A DNA stretch of 64,000 nucleotides from Polaribacter tangerinus (GTDB lineage: Bacteria; Bacteroidota; Bacteroidia; Flavobacteriales; Flavobacteriaceae): positions 2,480,001 to 2,544,000 of the forward strand of contig NZ_CP150668.1 in NCBI RefSeq assembly GCF_038024095.1, written 5' to 3'. Below, in pieces: positions 19,174 through 28,782 of the stretch. The notes below the pieces were generated by a model that made no database searches, was not told the origin of the DNA, and was given only the letters and a program-made list of their open reading frames with translations. The first letter of the stretch is position 1. Every line of letters starts with the position of its first letter. The translations under genes and the position numbers were made by a program.

Positions 19174-21987
19174 ATGAGTTCATTAAAAAAAAGCAATACA
19201 ATTTATTTATTGATATTTTTGATCATTCATTCTGCAACTTCATATGCTCAAGAACTCCCTCCAATAGATGTTTTTACTACAGAAATGTATTCAGGTGGTA
19301 ATCAGAATTGGTCTATTTCACAAGCTTCCAATAAGTATATATATGTTGCTAATAATAAAGGTCTTTTAGAGTATAATGGTGCTGAATGGAATTTGTATCC
19401 TACACCAAACGAGACTATAATGAGGTCTGTAAAGTGTATAGGCGATAAGATTTTTACTGGTTTTTTTAGAGATTTTGGTTATTGGAAAAAAAATGATGTT
19501 GGCTTTTTAGTTTTTCATTCAATTGTTTCAGAGAACTCTATAGAGATGTTTGAGGACGAGCAAATTTGGGAAATTATTAAGTTAGAAGATTGGGTATTGT
19601 TTAAGTCTTTAGAACGAATTTTTCTTTATAATTTAAATAACAAGTCGCTCAAGGTAATTAATGGACAAAATGTTATTACAAAAATAGAAAAGGTAAATGG
19701 AGTTGTCTATTTTCAAGAATTAGGAAAAGGGATTTTTAAAATTGAAAATGGAGAACCTCAGTTATATTCCGATAACTCAATTTTAAAAAATGATAAAATA
19801 ACGAGTATTTTCTACAAAAATGATAGACTATTTTTTCTAACACAAAAAAAAGGTTTTTTTTACTTTGAAGACACTCTTTTAAAGCAATGGAATATTCTTT
19901 CTAATTCATATTTAAAATCCAAAACCATATACAGTGCTAAAATACTTTCTAATGGTAAAATTGTATTAGGAAGTATTTCTAATGGTCTTATTGGTTTAAC
20001 AGAAAACGGGGAAATAGATTATGTTGTAAATCAGAACTTTGGCTTGTCAAATAATACAATTTTATCAATTTTTGAGGATGTAGACAGTAATATTTGGCTA
20101 GGATTAGATAATGGAATTAATCTGTTAAATTTTAAATCAGCATTTAAATTCTTAGTAAATCAAAATAAGTTTTTAGGAACTGTATACTCCTCAATTATTT
20201 ATAATAATTATTTGTATATAGGAACAAATCAAGGATTGTTTTATAAAAGTTATAATTCTAATGAAGATTTTAAATTTCTAGACAAAACACAAGGTCAGGT
20301 CTGGAGTTTGAGAAATATAGATGGCACTTTGTTTTGTGGTCATGATTCAGGAACTTTTATTATAAAGAATAATAAGGCGCAATTAATTTCTAAAAATCAA
20401 GGTACGTGGGATTTTAAAAAAATAAATTCACAAACTATACTTCAGGGTAATTATGATGGTTTGTATGTTTTACACCTTAAAAATAACCAATGGAAGGTAA
20501 GAAACAAGGTCGAAGGATTTAAAAACTCTAGTCGTTATTTTATACTCGATAATAACAACAAAGTTTTTGTTAATCATGAGTATAAAGGTGTATTTAAGTT
20601 AGAATTGAATGAAAGCTATACAAAGGTTTTAAAGGTAGAAAAAGATAGTTCTGTAAATAAGGGAATACATTCGAGTTTAGTTAAGTATATTGGAAATATT
20701 TTATACGCTTCTAAAAATGGTGTGTTTCGTTATGACGATTTATCAAATGGTTTTAAGTTAGATTCTGTGTACACCAATTTAATACCAATAAATAGTTTTA
20801 CCTCAGCTAAACTTGTAGTAAATAAAACGAGTAATAAATTATGGGCTTTTAATAAAGAGGGTTTGAAGTTTATTAGTCCTGGAAAATTGAGTAGTCAACC
20901 AGTTTTAAGATCGGTTTTTATAAAAAATACATTGCTTAAAGGTGCTTCTGGTTTTGAGAATATTACTCATTTAGAAAACGAAAAATATATTATTGGAATT
21001 ACAAACGGATACGCAATTTTAGATTTAAATAAGTTGTCATTACCAAATCAATTTGAAGTTGCTATCAATAAAGTTTCAAATTTTCAGTTAGAAAAGCCCT
21101 TAAAAAATATTCCTTTAAACTCAGAACCCACATTTAATAGTAAAGAAAATAGTATAGAGTTTACTTTTAGTGTACCTAATTATAGCAAGGAGTTGCTAAA
21201 TTTATATCAATATAAGTTAGATGGATATACAACAAAATGGAGCGATTTTCAGCAATCAAACACTGTTTTCTACGAAAATTTACCTTACGGAGACTTTACT
21301 TTTAATGTAAGGGCAAAAATAGGGAGTTCGTTAAGTAGTAATATTGCCGCTTTTTCTTTTACTATTAACAAACCATGGTTTTTGTCTGGCGTAGCTTTAT
21401 TCATTTACTTTTTAATTTTTTCTTGCTTAATGTACATTTGGTATTTATTTTCTAAAAGATATCATAACAAACAAAAGAAAAAGCTATTAGAGGACGCACA
21501 AAAAGAGTTAGAATTAAGAGAGCTAGAAAATTCACAAAAAATAATAAAACTAAACAACGAAAAATTAAGAGTAGATATTGAAAGTAAAAATAGAGAGCTT
21601 GCATCCTCTACTATGAACATCATAAAGAAAAATGATTTTTTAAATACGATAAAGTCAGAGTTGTTGCAAGGAGGTGAAAAACGAATTGCTAAGGTTGTGA
21701 AAATTATCGATAAAAATTTAAACAATACAGATGATTGGAAAATGTTTCAAGAGGCATTTAATAATGCAGATAAAAAGTTCTTGAAAAAGATGAAGTCTAA
21801 ACACCCAGATTTAACTCCAAATGATTTAAGGTTATGTGCTTATCTCCGATTAAATCTGTCATCAAAAGAAATTGCTCCTTTATTAAATATATCACCTAGA
21901 AGTGTTGAAGTGAAGCGATATAGATTGAGAAAAAAGATGAATTTAGCACACGATGAGAACTTAACAAGTTATATTTTAGAAATATAA
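19174..21987 (+). CDS. SusR-like membrane-spanning regulator: beta-propeller sensor, Y_Y_Y domain, LuxR-type helix-turn-helix
   Basis: 937 residues. A signal peptide (to about residue 25) leads into a long periplasmic sensor of repeated strands typical of two-component-regulator propellers (NKYIYVANNKGLLEYNGAEW, NIWLGLDNGINLL, YLYIGTNQGLFYKS). A Y_Y_Y-type domain spans about 645-735 (YQYKLDGYTTKWSDF, NLPYGDFTFNVRA). One membrane helix lies at about 737-760, then a charged coiled coil (765-830). The C-terminal DNA-binding domain contains LTPNDLRLCAYLRLNLSSKE and ISPRSVEVKRYRLRKKM. It has no kinase or receiver domain, so it joins sensing and DNA binding like SusR. It lies 209 bp upstream of susC and probably activates the laminarin locus. 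Confidence 0.85.
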   Translation: MSSLKKSNTIYLLIFLIIHSATSYAQELPPIDVFTTEMYSGGNQNWSISQASNKYIYVANNKGLLEYNGAEWNLYPTPNETIMRSVKCIGDKIFTGFFRDFGYWKKNDVGFLVFHSIVSENSIEMFEDEQIWEIIKLEDWVLFKSLERIFLYNLNNKSLKVINGQNVITKIEKVNGVVYFQELGKGIFKIENGEPQLYSDNSILKNDKITSIFYKNDRLFFLTQKKGFFYFEDTLLKQWNILSNSYLKSKTIYSAKILSNGKIVLGSISNGLIGLTENGEIDYVVNQNFGLSNNTILSIFEDVDSNIWLGLDNGINLLNFKSAFKFLVNQNKFLGTVYSSIIYNNYLYIGTNQGLFYKSYNSNEDFKFLDKTQGQVWSLRNIDGTLFCGHDSGTFIIKNNKAQLISKNQGTWDFKKINSQTILQGNYDGLYVLHLKNNQWKVRNKVEGFKNSSRYFILDNNNKVFVNHEYKGVFKLELNESYTKVLKVEKDSSVNKGIHSSLVKYIGNILYASKNGVFRYDDLSNGFKLDSVYTNLIPINSFTSAKLVVNKTSNKLWAFNKEGLKFISPGKLSSQPVLRSVFIKNTLLKGASGFENITHLENEKYIIGITNGYAILDLNKLSLPNQFEVAINKVSNFQLEKPLKNIPLNSEPTFNSKENSIEFTFSVPNYSKELLNLYQYKLDGYTTKWSDFQQSNTVFYENLPYGDFTFNVRAKIGSSLSSNIAAFSFTINKPWFLSGVALFIYFLIFSCLMYIWYLFSKRYHNKQKKKLLEDAQKELELRELENSQKIIKLNNEKLRVDIESKNRELASSTMNIIKKNDFLNTIKSELLQGGEKRIAKVVKIIDKNLNNTDDWKMFQEAFNNADKKFLKKMKSKHPDLTPNDLRLCAYLRLNLSSKEIAPLLNISPRSVEVKRYRLRKKMNLAHDENLTSYILEI

Positions 21988-22196
21988 TACCACATCATTA
22001 CCTAATACAACCTATACATTACTACAACATTACTTTTTTTTACAAAAAAAAATATTTTTTAAATCCCCATTATTTTAGGCTACGAAAGCCATTTTTCTAT
22101 ATTAATATTGCGATGTATGTTTTATGTTGCGGTTTATTTTAGTAAATTAATAATAAAATGGTCTTAAATTTATAAAAAAATTAAAACAACTAATTC

Positions 22197-25100
22197 ATGA
22201 GAAAACAAATCACTCTTTTACTTCTTTTGTTTGTTGGTATTTGTGCCACTGCACAAACCACAAATATTAAGGGAGTTGTTAAAGACGCAGCCAACGGAGA
22301 TTTATTACCTGGAGTAAGCATTATTATTAAAGGAACTACTAAAGGAACTGAAACAGATTTTGATGGTGTTTACAACTTACAAGATGTGCCTAATGGAGCT
22401 ATTTTGGTTTTTAATTACTTAGGTTACAAACAACAAGAAGTTGTGGTTAATAAATCTATAATTAATGTAACCTTAGAAATACAGGCAGAGGCATTAGATG
22501 AAATTATTGTGGTAGGTTATGGTAAGCAAAAACGGAAAGATGTTACCGGTTCTGTATCTATAGTAGGAGAAGAAACTTTTGAAGTTTTGAGACCAATTGA
22601 TGCAACTACAGCATTGCAAGGTACCACCTCTGGTGTAGCTGTAAACTTATCTTCAGGGGCGCCAGGTGCTAAAGTAAATATTCTTATACGTGGAGTTAGT
22701 TCAAATACCAACAACCAACCGTTAACAATTGTAGATGGTTACGAGGGAGACTTAAATAGTATTAACCCAAACGATATAGAAACCATTACTGTTCTTAAAG
22801 ATGCGCAAGCGGCTATTTACGGAATTAAAGGAGCAAATGGAGTAGTTTTGGTTACAACAAAAATTGGTAAGAAAAATAAAGCTCCTTCCGTAAGGTATGA
22901 AACTTTTGCAGCTCTTCAGCAAACAACAAGAAAATTGCCATATTTAAATGCCACCGAATATGCATTGGTTTTAAATGAGGCATATGGTGCTAGTGGCCAA
23001 CCATTACCTTTTTCCGATGTGTCGCAATTAGGATATGGAACCAATTTTCAGGACGAATTATTTAACAATGCCATTTTAATGAATCACAACATTAGTGTAT
23101 CTGGCGGAGGAGAAAATTTTAACTATTTTATTAGCGCTAGTAGAACAGAGCAGGATGGTATTATTGCCAAAGAAAATTCTAATTTTATTAGAAACAATAT
23201 TAAAATTAATTTAGGAGTAGATATTTCCGATAAATTAAAGTTTTCTTTAATATCTAATTATTTTACTGCAGCTTCAGAAGGTTTCGATGGCTCTGTATTA
23301 TTTAACGGATTAAATTATGCTCCAACTTTTGGGGCTTATGAAGATGATGTAAATAACTTTTTAGGAATTGAATTAATCAACCCATTAAATCAACTACAAA
23401 ATACCTACAACGAAAATAATGGAAATGGTTTAGAAGGAAATTTTAAACTAGAATATAAACCTTTAGAAGGATTGACTCTTACATCTAGACTTGGTTATAA
23501 AATATACAACGAAAAAGGAAGAACCTTTACCCCAATTCAAAACTATGGTAGTAGTAAAGTATTTAATACTCCGCAGAGTTCTGTTTATCAGTTTAAACAA
23601 ACATCTACAAGAGTTGTCTTAGAGACTTTTGCTAATTATGAAAAAACATTTGCAGAAGACCACAATACTACCTTCACTTTAGGAACAAGTGTGCAAAACG
23701 ATTTATTTGACGGTATTTATGCAACCGGAATAAATGTGCCAAATAATTCATATGATTTTGCAGATTTAAGTTTAACAGACAAATTTAGCGATCAAAGGAG
23801 TTTAAATTCGGGCTTTAACGATATCCGTCTTATTTCGTATTTCTCTAGATTGCAATACGATTACAAAGGAAAGTATTTATTTTCTGGATTAGTCAGAAGA
23901 GATGCTGCATCAGTTTTTGACAAAAATTTGAGAGTAGATCATTTCTGGTCTGCCACAACAGGATGGAAAATCTCAGATGAAGAATTTTTAAGAGATAACA
24001 AAACTATTAGTTTTCTAAAGCTAAGAGCTAGTTATGGTACTTTAGGAAACCTTGTAGGTAATAATTTAAACAGGTCTTTTTTAAGCGGAGAAGGAACGTA
24101 TGTTTTTGATGGAGTATTAGTAGATGGTGAGGCTCAAGGGAGATTGCCGAATCCTTTAGCACAATGGGAAACTGCTAAAAAGTTAGATATTGGTTTGGAT
24201 ATTAATTTATTTGATGATAAAATTTCTATCGTAGCAGATTATTTTGAAGAAAGTAGAGAGAACTTATTAATACAAAACTTTCCTGTATCGGGTATTTTAG
24301 GAACTGGTGCGCCAGGTGGTGGAAATCCAACTGTAAATGCTGGTACATCTAGAAATATTGGTGGGGAATTGGCAATTAATTATAAAGCTATAGACAATGA
24401 AAATTCTTCATTAAACCTATCCTATAACGTTACATACGTAAATAATGAAGTTACAGATGTAACAGGAGGCGCTTTCTTAGAAGGAGGTTCTTTTGCAATT
24501 GGAAATTTACCACCGTCTAGAATGGAAGTAGGACAACCGATCGGATATTTTTATGGATTGCAAACAGATGGAATTTTTCAAAACCAAGCAGAAATAGATG
24601 TACACCCTTCACAAAGTGCTTTGGGAGCATCTAACACTTCTCCAGGAGATATTCGTTATAAAGATATTAATGGTGATGGTAAAGTTGATGTAAATGACAG
24701 AACTAATATAGGGAAACCACAAGCAGATTTTTTTATGGGTTTTAATATTTCTGGAAACTATAAAAACTGGGATTTTGCTGCCTATTTTTATGCTGAATTA
24801 GGAAAAGACATTGTTAGGAATTACGAACGTTTTTTACCAAACTCAAACAAACCTAATTACTACTTAGGTAGGTGGAAGGGAGAAGGAACTAGTAATACAA
24901 TTCCGAGACTTACAAATGATGCTACAAACAATAAACTGTTTTCAGACTTTTTCGTTGAAGATGGTTCGTTTTTAAGAATGCAAAACATACAAATTGGCTA
25001 TACTTTATCGGATAATTTAGTCGAAAAAATAGGCATATCTAAGTTAAGATTATATACAAGTATTAATAACCTATTTACAATAACAGATTACTCTGGCTTC

Positions 25101-25199
25101 GACCCAACAATAAATGGAGGAGCAATTGGTGCGGGTATTGACTATGGAACGTATCCTTCCGCTAGACAGTTTATGTTAGGGTTAAATGTTGAATTTTAA
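22197..25199 (+). CDS. susC: SusC-like TonB-dependent receptor of the beta-glucan locus
   Basis: 1000 residues, intact. The signal peptide ends near ICATAQ. A carboxypeptidase-D-like regulatory domain (IKGVVKDAANGDLLPGVSII) is followed by LDEIIVVGYGKQKRKDVTGS, the plug (IRGVSSNTNNQPLTIVDGYE, IYGIKGANGVVLVTT) and a 22-strand-type barrel with KLRASYGTLGN and SFLRMQNIQIGYTLSD. Here the RASYG tyrosine is present; in the alpha-glucan receptor at 1-2747 that codon is a stop. SusD starts 12 bp downstream. The expected job is TonB-powered import of laminarin fragments together with SusD; the substrate is inferred from the GH16 and phosphorylase neighbours. Confidence 0.93.
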   Translation: MRKQITLLLLLFVGICATAQTTNIKGVVKDAANGDLLPGVSIIIKGTTKGTETDFDGVYNLQDVPNGAILVFNYLGYKQQEVVVNKSIINVTLEIQAEALDEIIVVGYGKQKRKDVTGSVSIVGEETFEVLRPIDATTALQGTTSGVAVNLSSGAPGAKVNILIRGVSSNTNNQPLTIVDGYEGDLNSINPNDIETITVLKDAQAAIYGIKGANGVVLVTTKIGKKNKAPSVRYETFAALQQTTRKLPYLNATEYALVLNEAYGASGQPLPFSDVSQLGYGTNFQDELFNNAILMNHNISVSGGGENFNYFISASRTEQDGIIAKENSNFIRNNIKINLGVDISDKLKFSLISNYFTAASEGFDGSVLFNGLNYAPTFGAYEDDVNNFLGIELINPLNQLQNTYNENNGNGLEGNFKLEYKPLEGLTLTSRLGYKIYNEKGRTFTPIQNYGSSKVFNTPQSSVYQFKQTSTRVVLETFANYEKTFAEDHNTTFTLGTSVQNDLFDGIYATGINVPNNSYDFADLSLTDKFSDQRSLNSGFNDIRLISYFSRLQYDYKGKYLFSGLVRRDAASVFDKNLRVDHFWSATTGWKISDEEFLRDNKTISFLKLRASYGTLGNLVGNNLNRSFLSGEGTYVFDGVLVDGEAQGRLPNPLAQWETAKKLDIGLDINLFDDKISIVADYFEESRENLLIQNFPVSGILGTGAPGGGNPTVNAGTSRNIGGELAINYKAIDNENSSLNLSYNVTYVNNEVTDVTGGAFLEGGSFAIGNLPPSRMEVGQPIGYFYGLQTDGIFQNQAEIDVHPSQSALGASNTSPGDIRYKDINGDGKVDVNDRTNIGKPQADFFMGFNISGNYKNWDFAAYFYAELGKDIVRNYERFLPNSNKPNYYLGRWKGEGTSNTIPRLTNDATNNKLFSDFFVEDGSFLRMQNIQIGYTLSDNLVEKIGISKLRLYTSINNLFTITDYSGFDPTINGGAIGAGIDYGTYPSARQFMLGLNVEF

Positions 25200-25211
25200 A
25201 AAGAACAAGTA

Positions 25212-26696
25212 ATGAAAAATTTCAGTAAAAAAATATCAGTTACTATTCTTGCAATTGCAAGTTTACTTATTGCGAATGGTTGTTCAGACGATTATTTAGA
25301 CAATACAAAAATTTATGCAGAAGATTCTGAATCTTATTTTAACTCAGAATCCGATTATTACAACGCGCTTGTAGCTGCATACGACCCATTACAATCTACC
25401 TTTATTAATGTGTTAATGGGAGAAATTGCTTCAAATAATACTTTATGTGGTGGTGAGAGTGCCACCGATGTTCCGGGTTATCAACAAATAGATGATATGG
25501 TACATACTCCTGTAAATGCTCAATTACAAAATTTATGGGACTGGATGTACGGAGGTGTAAATAGAGCTTCTTACATCATAGAGTTTAGAGATAAAACAAA
25601 CTTTACCGGTAAAGAAATTATTTTAGGTGAAGCTTATTTTTTAAGAGCATATTATAATTTTGAATTGGTAAAATGGTTTGGTGCAATACCTATTAAGCCA
25701 GAGGGAAGATTTTCTGTTGGTGATGAAAAAACCATTCCTAGATCGCCAGTAACAGAAGTGTATTCTTATATCGAGCAAGATTTAAAAAAGGCAGTTGCTA
25801 GTTTGTCTTACTCTGCGCCGCAGGTTGGTAGGGCTACGAAAGGTGCTGCAGAGGCACTTTTAGGAAAAGTATATTTATATCAAAATAAGTTTACAGAAGC
25901 TGCAAATGTGCTAGAAGATGTAATTACAAAAGGCCCTTACATGTTAGAGCCAGATTATGGTAAAATATTCGAATTTCAAGGAGAAAATGGTTCAGGTTCC
26001 GTTTTTGAAATTCAGTATACAGACATAGAAGGCGCAGGTTTTGGATGCTTACAATGTAGTGAAGGTAATGTAGCTGTAGGTTTTCAAGGTGTTAGAGGAT
26101 ATAACGGAGATTTGTTTACTTCAGGCTTTAGCTTTAATGTTCCAACTCAAGAAGTAGTGGATGAGTTTGAGGCTGGAGACAAACGTAAAGAGGTAGCTAT
26201 TTTAGATATTGATGCATGGGCAGCTAGCACAGGAGCTAGTTTTACAGTAGGTTATGAACATACTGGGTATTTTAATAGAAAGTATTTACCAAGAAAAAGA
26301 AGTGCTACAGCGGCAGGAGATTTAAATCTTACGAACCCTAATAATTATCGAGCAATTCGTTTTGCAGATGTTTTGTTAATGGCTGCTGAGGCAAATAATA
26401 GAAAAGAAATTGCCAACGATACAAAAGCAAGACAGTACCTAAATAGAGTAAGAGCAAGAGCATTTGGCAATAGTAATAATGAAGTTACCGTAAGTGGTTC
26501 AGATTTAACTGCAGCAATTTATCATGAGAGACGTGTAGAGTTAGTAGGTGAAGGACATCACTTTTTCGACTTAGTTAGAACAGGTAGAGGTGCTGAAATT
26601 CCAGGATTTACAGAAAATAAAAACGAAGTTTTTCCAATTCCTCTAGAAGAAATTCAGTTTTCTCAAGGAAATTGGAGTCAAAATAATAACTACTAA
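25212..26696 (+). CDS. susD: SusD-like glycan-binding lipoprotein
   Basis: 494 residues with lipobox Cys24 (IANGCSDDYLD). SusD family features: EDSESYFNSESDYYNALVAA at the start, tetratricopeptide-like helices (GEAYFLRAYYNFELVKWFG, AAEALLGKVYLYQNKFTEAA) and the C-terminal block RFADVLLMAAEANNR, YLNRVRARA, ERRVELVGEGHHFFDLVRTG and NEVFPIPLEEIQ. It forms the lid of the SusC transporter at the cell surface. It lies 12 bp after susC and 3 bp before the glycan-binding lipoprotein gene. Confidence 0.95.
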   Translation: MKNFSKKISVTILAIASLLIANGCSDDYLDNTKIYAEDSESYFNSESDYYNALVAAYDPLQSTFINVLMGEIASNNTLCGGESATDVPGYQQIDDMVHTPVNAQLQNLWDWMYGGVNRASYIIEFRDKTNFTGKEIILGEAYFLRAYYNFELVKWFGAIPIKPEGRFSVGDEKTIPRSPVTEVYSYIEQDLKKAVASLSYSAPQVGRATKGAAEALLGKVYLYQNKFTEAANVLEDVITKGPYMLEPDYGKIFEFQGENGSGSVFEIQYTDIEGAGFGCLQCSEGNVAVGFQGVRGYNGDLFTSGFSFNVPTQEVVDEFEAGDKRKEVAILDIDAWAASTGASFTVGYEHTGYFNRKYLPRKRSATAAGDLNLTNPNNYRAIRFADVLLMAAEANNRKEIANDTKARQYLNRVRARAFGNSNNEVTVSGSDLTAAIYHERRVELVGEGHHFFDLVRTGRGAEIPGFTENKNEVFPIPLEEIQFSQGNWSQNNNY

Positions 26697-26699
26697 AAT

Positions 26700-28775
26700 A
26701 TGAAAAACTTAAAAACAATATTCAAAGCACTTATCATATTTATATTTGTAAGTGCCTGTACAGAAAATAATAATTTAGATTTTTTACAGACTATTCCTCT
26801 GCCGTCAAATATTTCAGCAGCTTATAACCTTACACAAGATAATTCTGGTGTAGTTACCATTACACCTACTGCAGATGGGGCAATATCTTTCGACTTGCAT
26901 TTAGGTGATGCCACCACAACACCTCAAAAAGTTGTTCAAGGTAAAAGTTTCACACATACTTACTTAGAAGGTACATATGATGTAAAAATAGTAGCCTACA
27001 ACGCTGTCGGAAAAACAGCAGAGATTTCTCAACCATTGGTTGTTTCTTTTAAGGCGCCAGAAAATTTGGTTGTAACTATAGAAAATGATGCAGCGATTTC
27101 TAAACAAGTCAATATTACTGCAACTGCAGATTTTGCAGCCACCTACGATTTTTATTCTGGAGAGCAAAATGTAACACAACCTGTTGTGTCTGGTAATATT
27201 GGCGATGTAATTAACTATCAATATAAAGAAGCAGGAACTTACGATGTAAAAATAGTGGCCAAAGGAAGTGCAATTCAAACTACAGAATACATAGCATCTT
27301 TTGAAGTAACCGCCATTTTAGCACCTATAGAGAGTGTAGCAACGCCAGCAAGTAGAAATGATCAAGATGTGATTTCTATTTTTAGTGATGCTTATACAGA
27401 TATCACAGGGGTTGATTATTATCCGAATTGGGGACAACAAACTCAGTATAATTTGTTTGATTTAAACGGTGATAAAATGTTACAGTATAGTAACCTAAAT
27501 TATCAAGGTATCGATTTTTCTGGTAATGTTCAGGATGCATCAACAATGGAAACATTACATATTGATGTTTGGACAGCTGATGCCACAGAAATTAAGATTT
27601 TTCCAATAAGCTCCTCATCACCAGAATATTTTGTTACCAAAGCATTGGTTGCTAACCAATGGAATAGTTTCGAAATTTCATTGACAGATTTTACAGATCA
27701 AGGTTTGGTTATTTCAGATTTAAAGCAATTTAAATTTGAAGGCGCTGGTACAATATTTATAGATAACCTTTATTTCTACAAAGCTCCTTCTGCTGCTTCC
27801 GTGTTAACAGGAACTTGGAAGGTTGCACCAGAGGCTGGTTCTTTAAAAGTAGGACCATCTAAAGGAAGTGGAGAATGGTATTCAATAGATGCTGCAGGAG
27901 TTGCACAAAGAGCATGTTTTTTTGATGATGAATATATTTTTGGTGCAGACTCTAGCTTTCAAAACTCCTTGGGTGCTAGTACATGGTTAGAGGGTTGGCA
28001 AGGAGCTTCCCCAGATAGTTGCGGAACGCCAGTAGCCCCTCATGATGGTTCAACTGCTGCGACTTTTGTACATGATGTAACTACAAATAAATTAACTTTA
28101 AACGGATTGGGAGCTTACTTAGGGTTGCCTAAAGTATATAACGCTGGAGAATTACCAAATATAACAGTACCAAATTCTGTTACTTACGACATTACGTTGT
28201 CTAACAATAATACTGTTATGGAGGTAAGTATTGAAACTGGTTCTGGAGTCTTCTGGACCTATAAGTTAATAAAAGACGCTGCGGTGGTTGCTTCTCCGGT
28301 TGTAGGAACTTGGAAAGTAGCAGCAGAACCAGGAGCATTAAGAGTTGGTCCTGCAGCAGGAAGTGGAGAATGGTTTGCAATTGATGCAGCAGGTGTTACT
28401 GAAAGAGCATGTTATTTTGATGATACATATGTTTTTGATGCAAATGGAAATTTTGAGAATAAGCTAGGAGCAGATACTTGGGTAGAAGGATGGCAAGCTG
28501 GTTCGGATGCATGTAATACTCCTGTAGCACCTCACGACGGTTCTAACGCTGCAACTTTCGAATTTGATGCTACGGCAGGTACAATAAAGTTAAACGGAAA
28601 AGGCGCTTATTTAGGGTTGCCAAAAGTAAATAATACAAATGAACTAACAGACCCGGCAGCTGCTCCAGACAGTATTACGTATAATGTTACATTGTCTAAC
28701 AATAACACAGAAATGGAAGTGATTATAGAGGTAGGAAGTGGAACCTTTTGGACATATAAGTTAGTAAAACAATAA
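26700..28775 (+). CDS. Modular surface glycan-binding lipoprotein (SusE-position) with duplicated C-terminal module
   Basis: 691 residues with lipobox Cys20 (FVSACTENN). Two Ig/PKD-like domains (about 35-115 and 118-205) precede a jelly-roll, CBM-like domain (about 225-362; MLQYSNLNYQGIDFS, TIFIDNLYFYKAP). Two tandem copies of a module of about 150 residues (about 370-525 and 537-690) follow, each beginning GTWKVA.E and containing VGP, SGEW, FDD.Y.F, APHDGS, GAYLGLPKV and FWTYKL. A divergent copy of this module occurs in the GH16 enzyme encoded next. No catalytic motif is seen. Position and architecture fit a surface binding protein for beta-glucan; the ligand is inferred. Confidence 0.75.
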   Translation: MKNLKTIFKALIIFIFVSACTENNNLDFLQTIPLPSNISAAYNLTQDNSGVVTITPTADGAISFDLHLGDATTTPQKVVQGKSFTHTYLEGTYDVKIVAYNAVGKTAEISQPLVVSFKAPENLVVTIENDAAISKQVNITATADFAATYDFYSGEQNVTQPVVSGNIGDVINYQYKEAGTYDVKIVAKGSAIQTTEYIASFEVTAILAPIESVATPASRNDQDVISIFSDAYTDITGVDYYPNWGQQTQYNLFDLNGDKMLQYSNLNYQGIDFSGNVQDASTMETLHIDVWTADATEIKIFPISSSSPEYFVTKALVANQWNSFEISLTDFTDQGLVISDLKQFKFEGAGTIFIDNLYFYKAPSAASVLTGTWKVAPEAGSLKVGPSKGSGEWYSIDAAGVAQRACFFDDEYIFGADSSFQNSLGASTWLEGWQGASPDSCGTPVAPHDGSTAATFVHDVTTNKLTLNGLGAYLGLPKVYNAGELPNITVPNSVTYDITLSNNNTVMEVSIETGSGVFWTYKLIKDAAVVASPVVGTWKVAAEPGALRVGPAAGSGEWFAIDAAGVTERACYFDDTYVFDANGNFENKLGADTWVEGWQAGSDACNTPVAPHDGSNAATFEFDATAGTIKLNGKGAYLGLPKVNNTNELTDPAAAPDSITYNVTLSNNNTEMEVIIEVGSGTFWTYKLVKQ

Positions 28776-28782
28776 AATTATA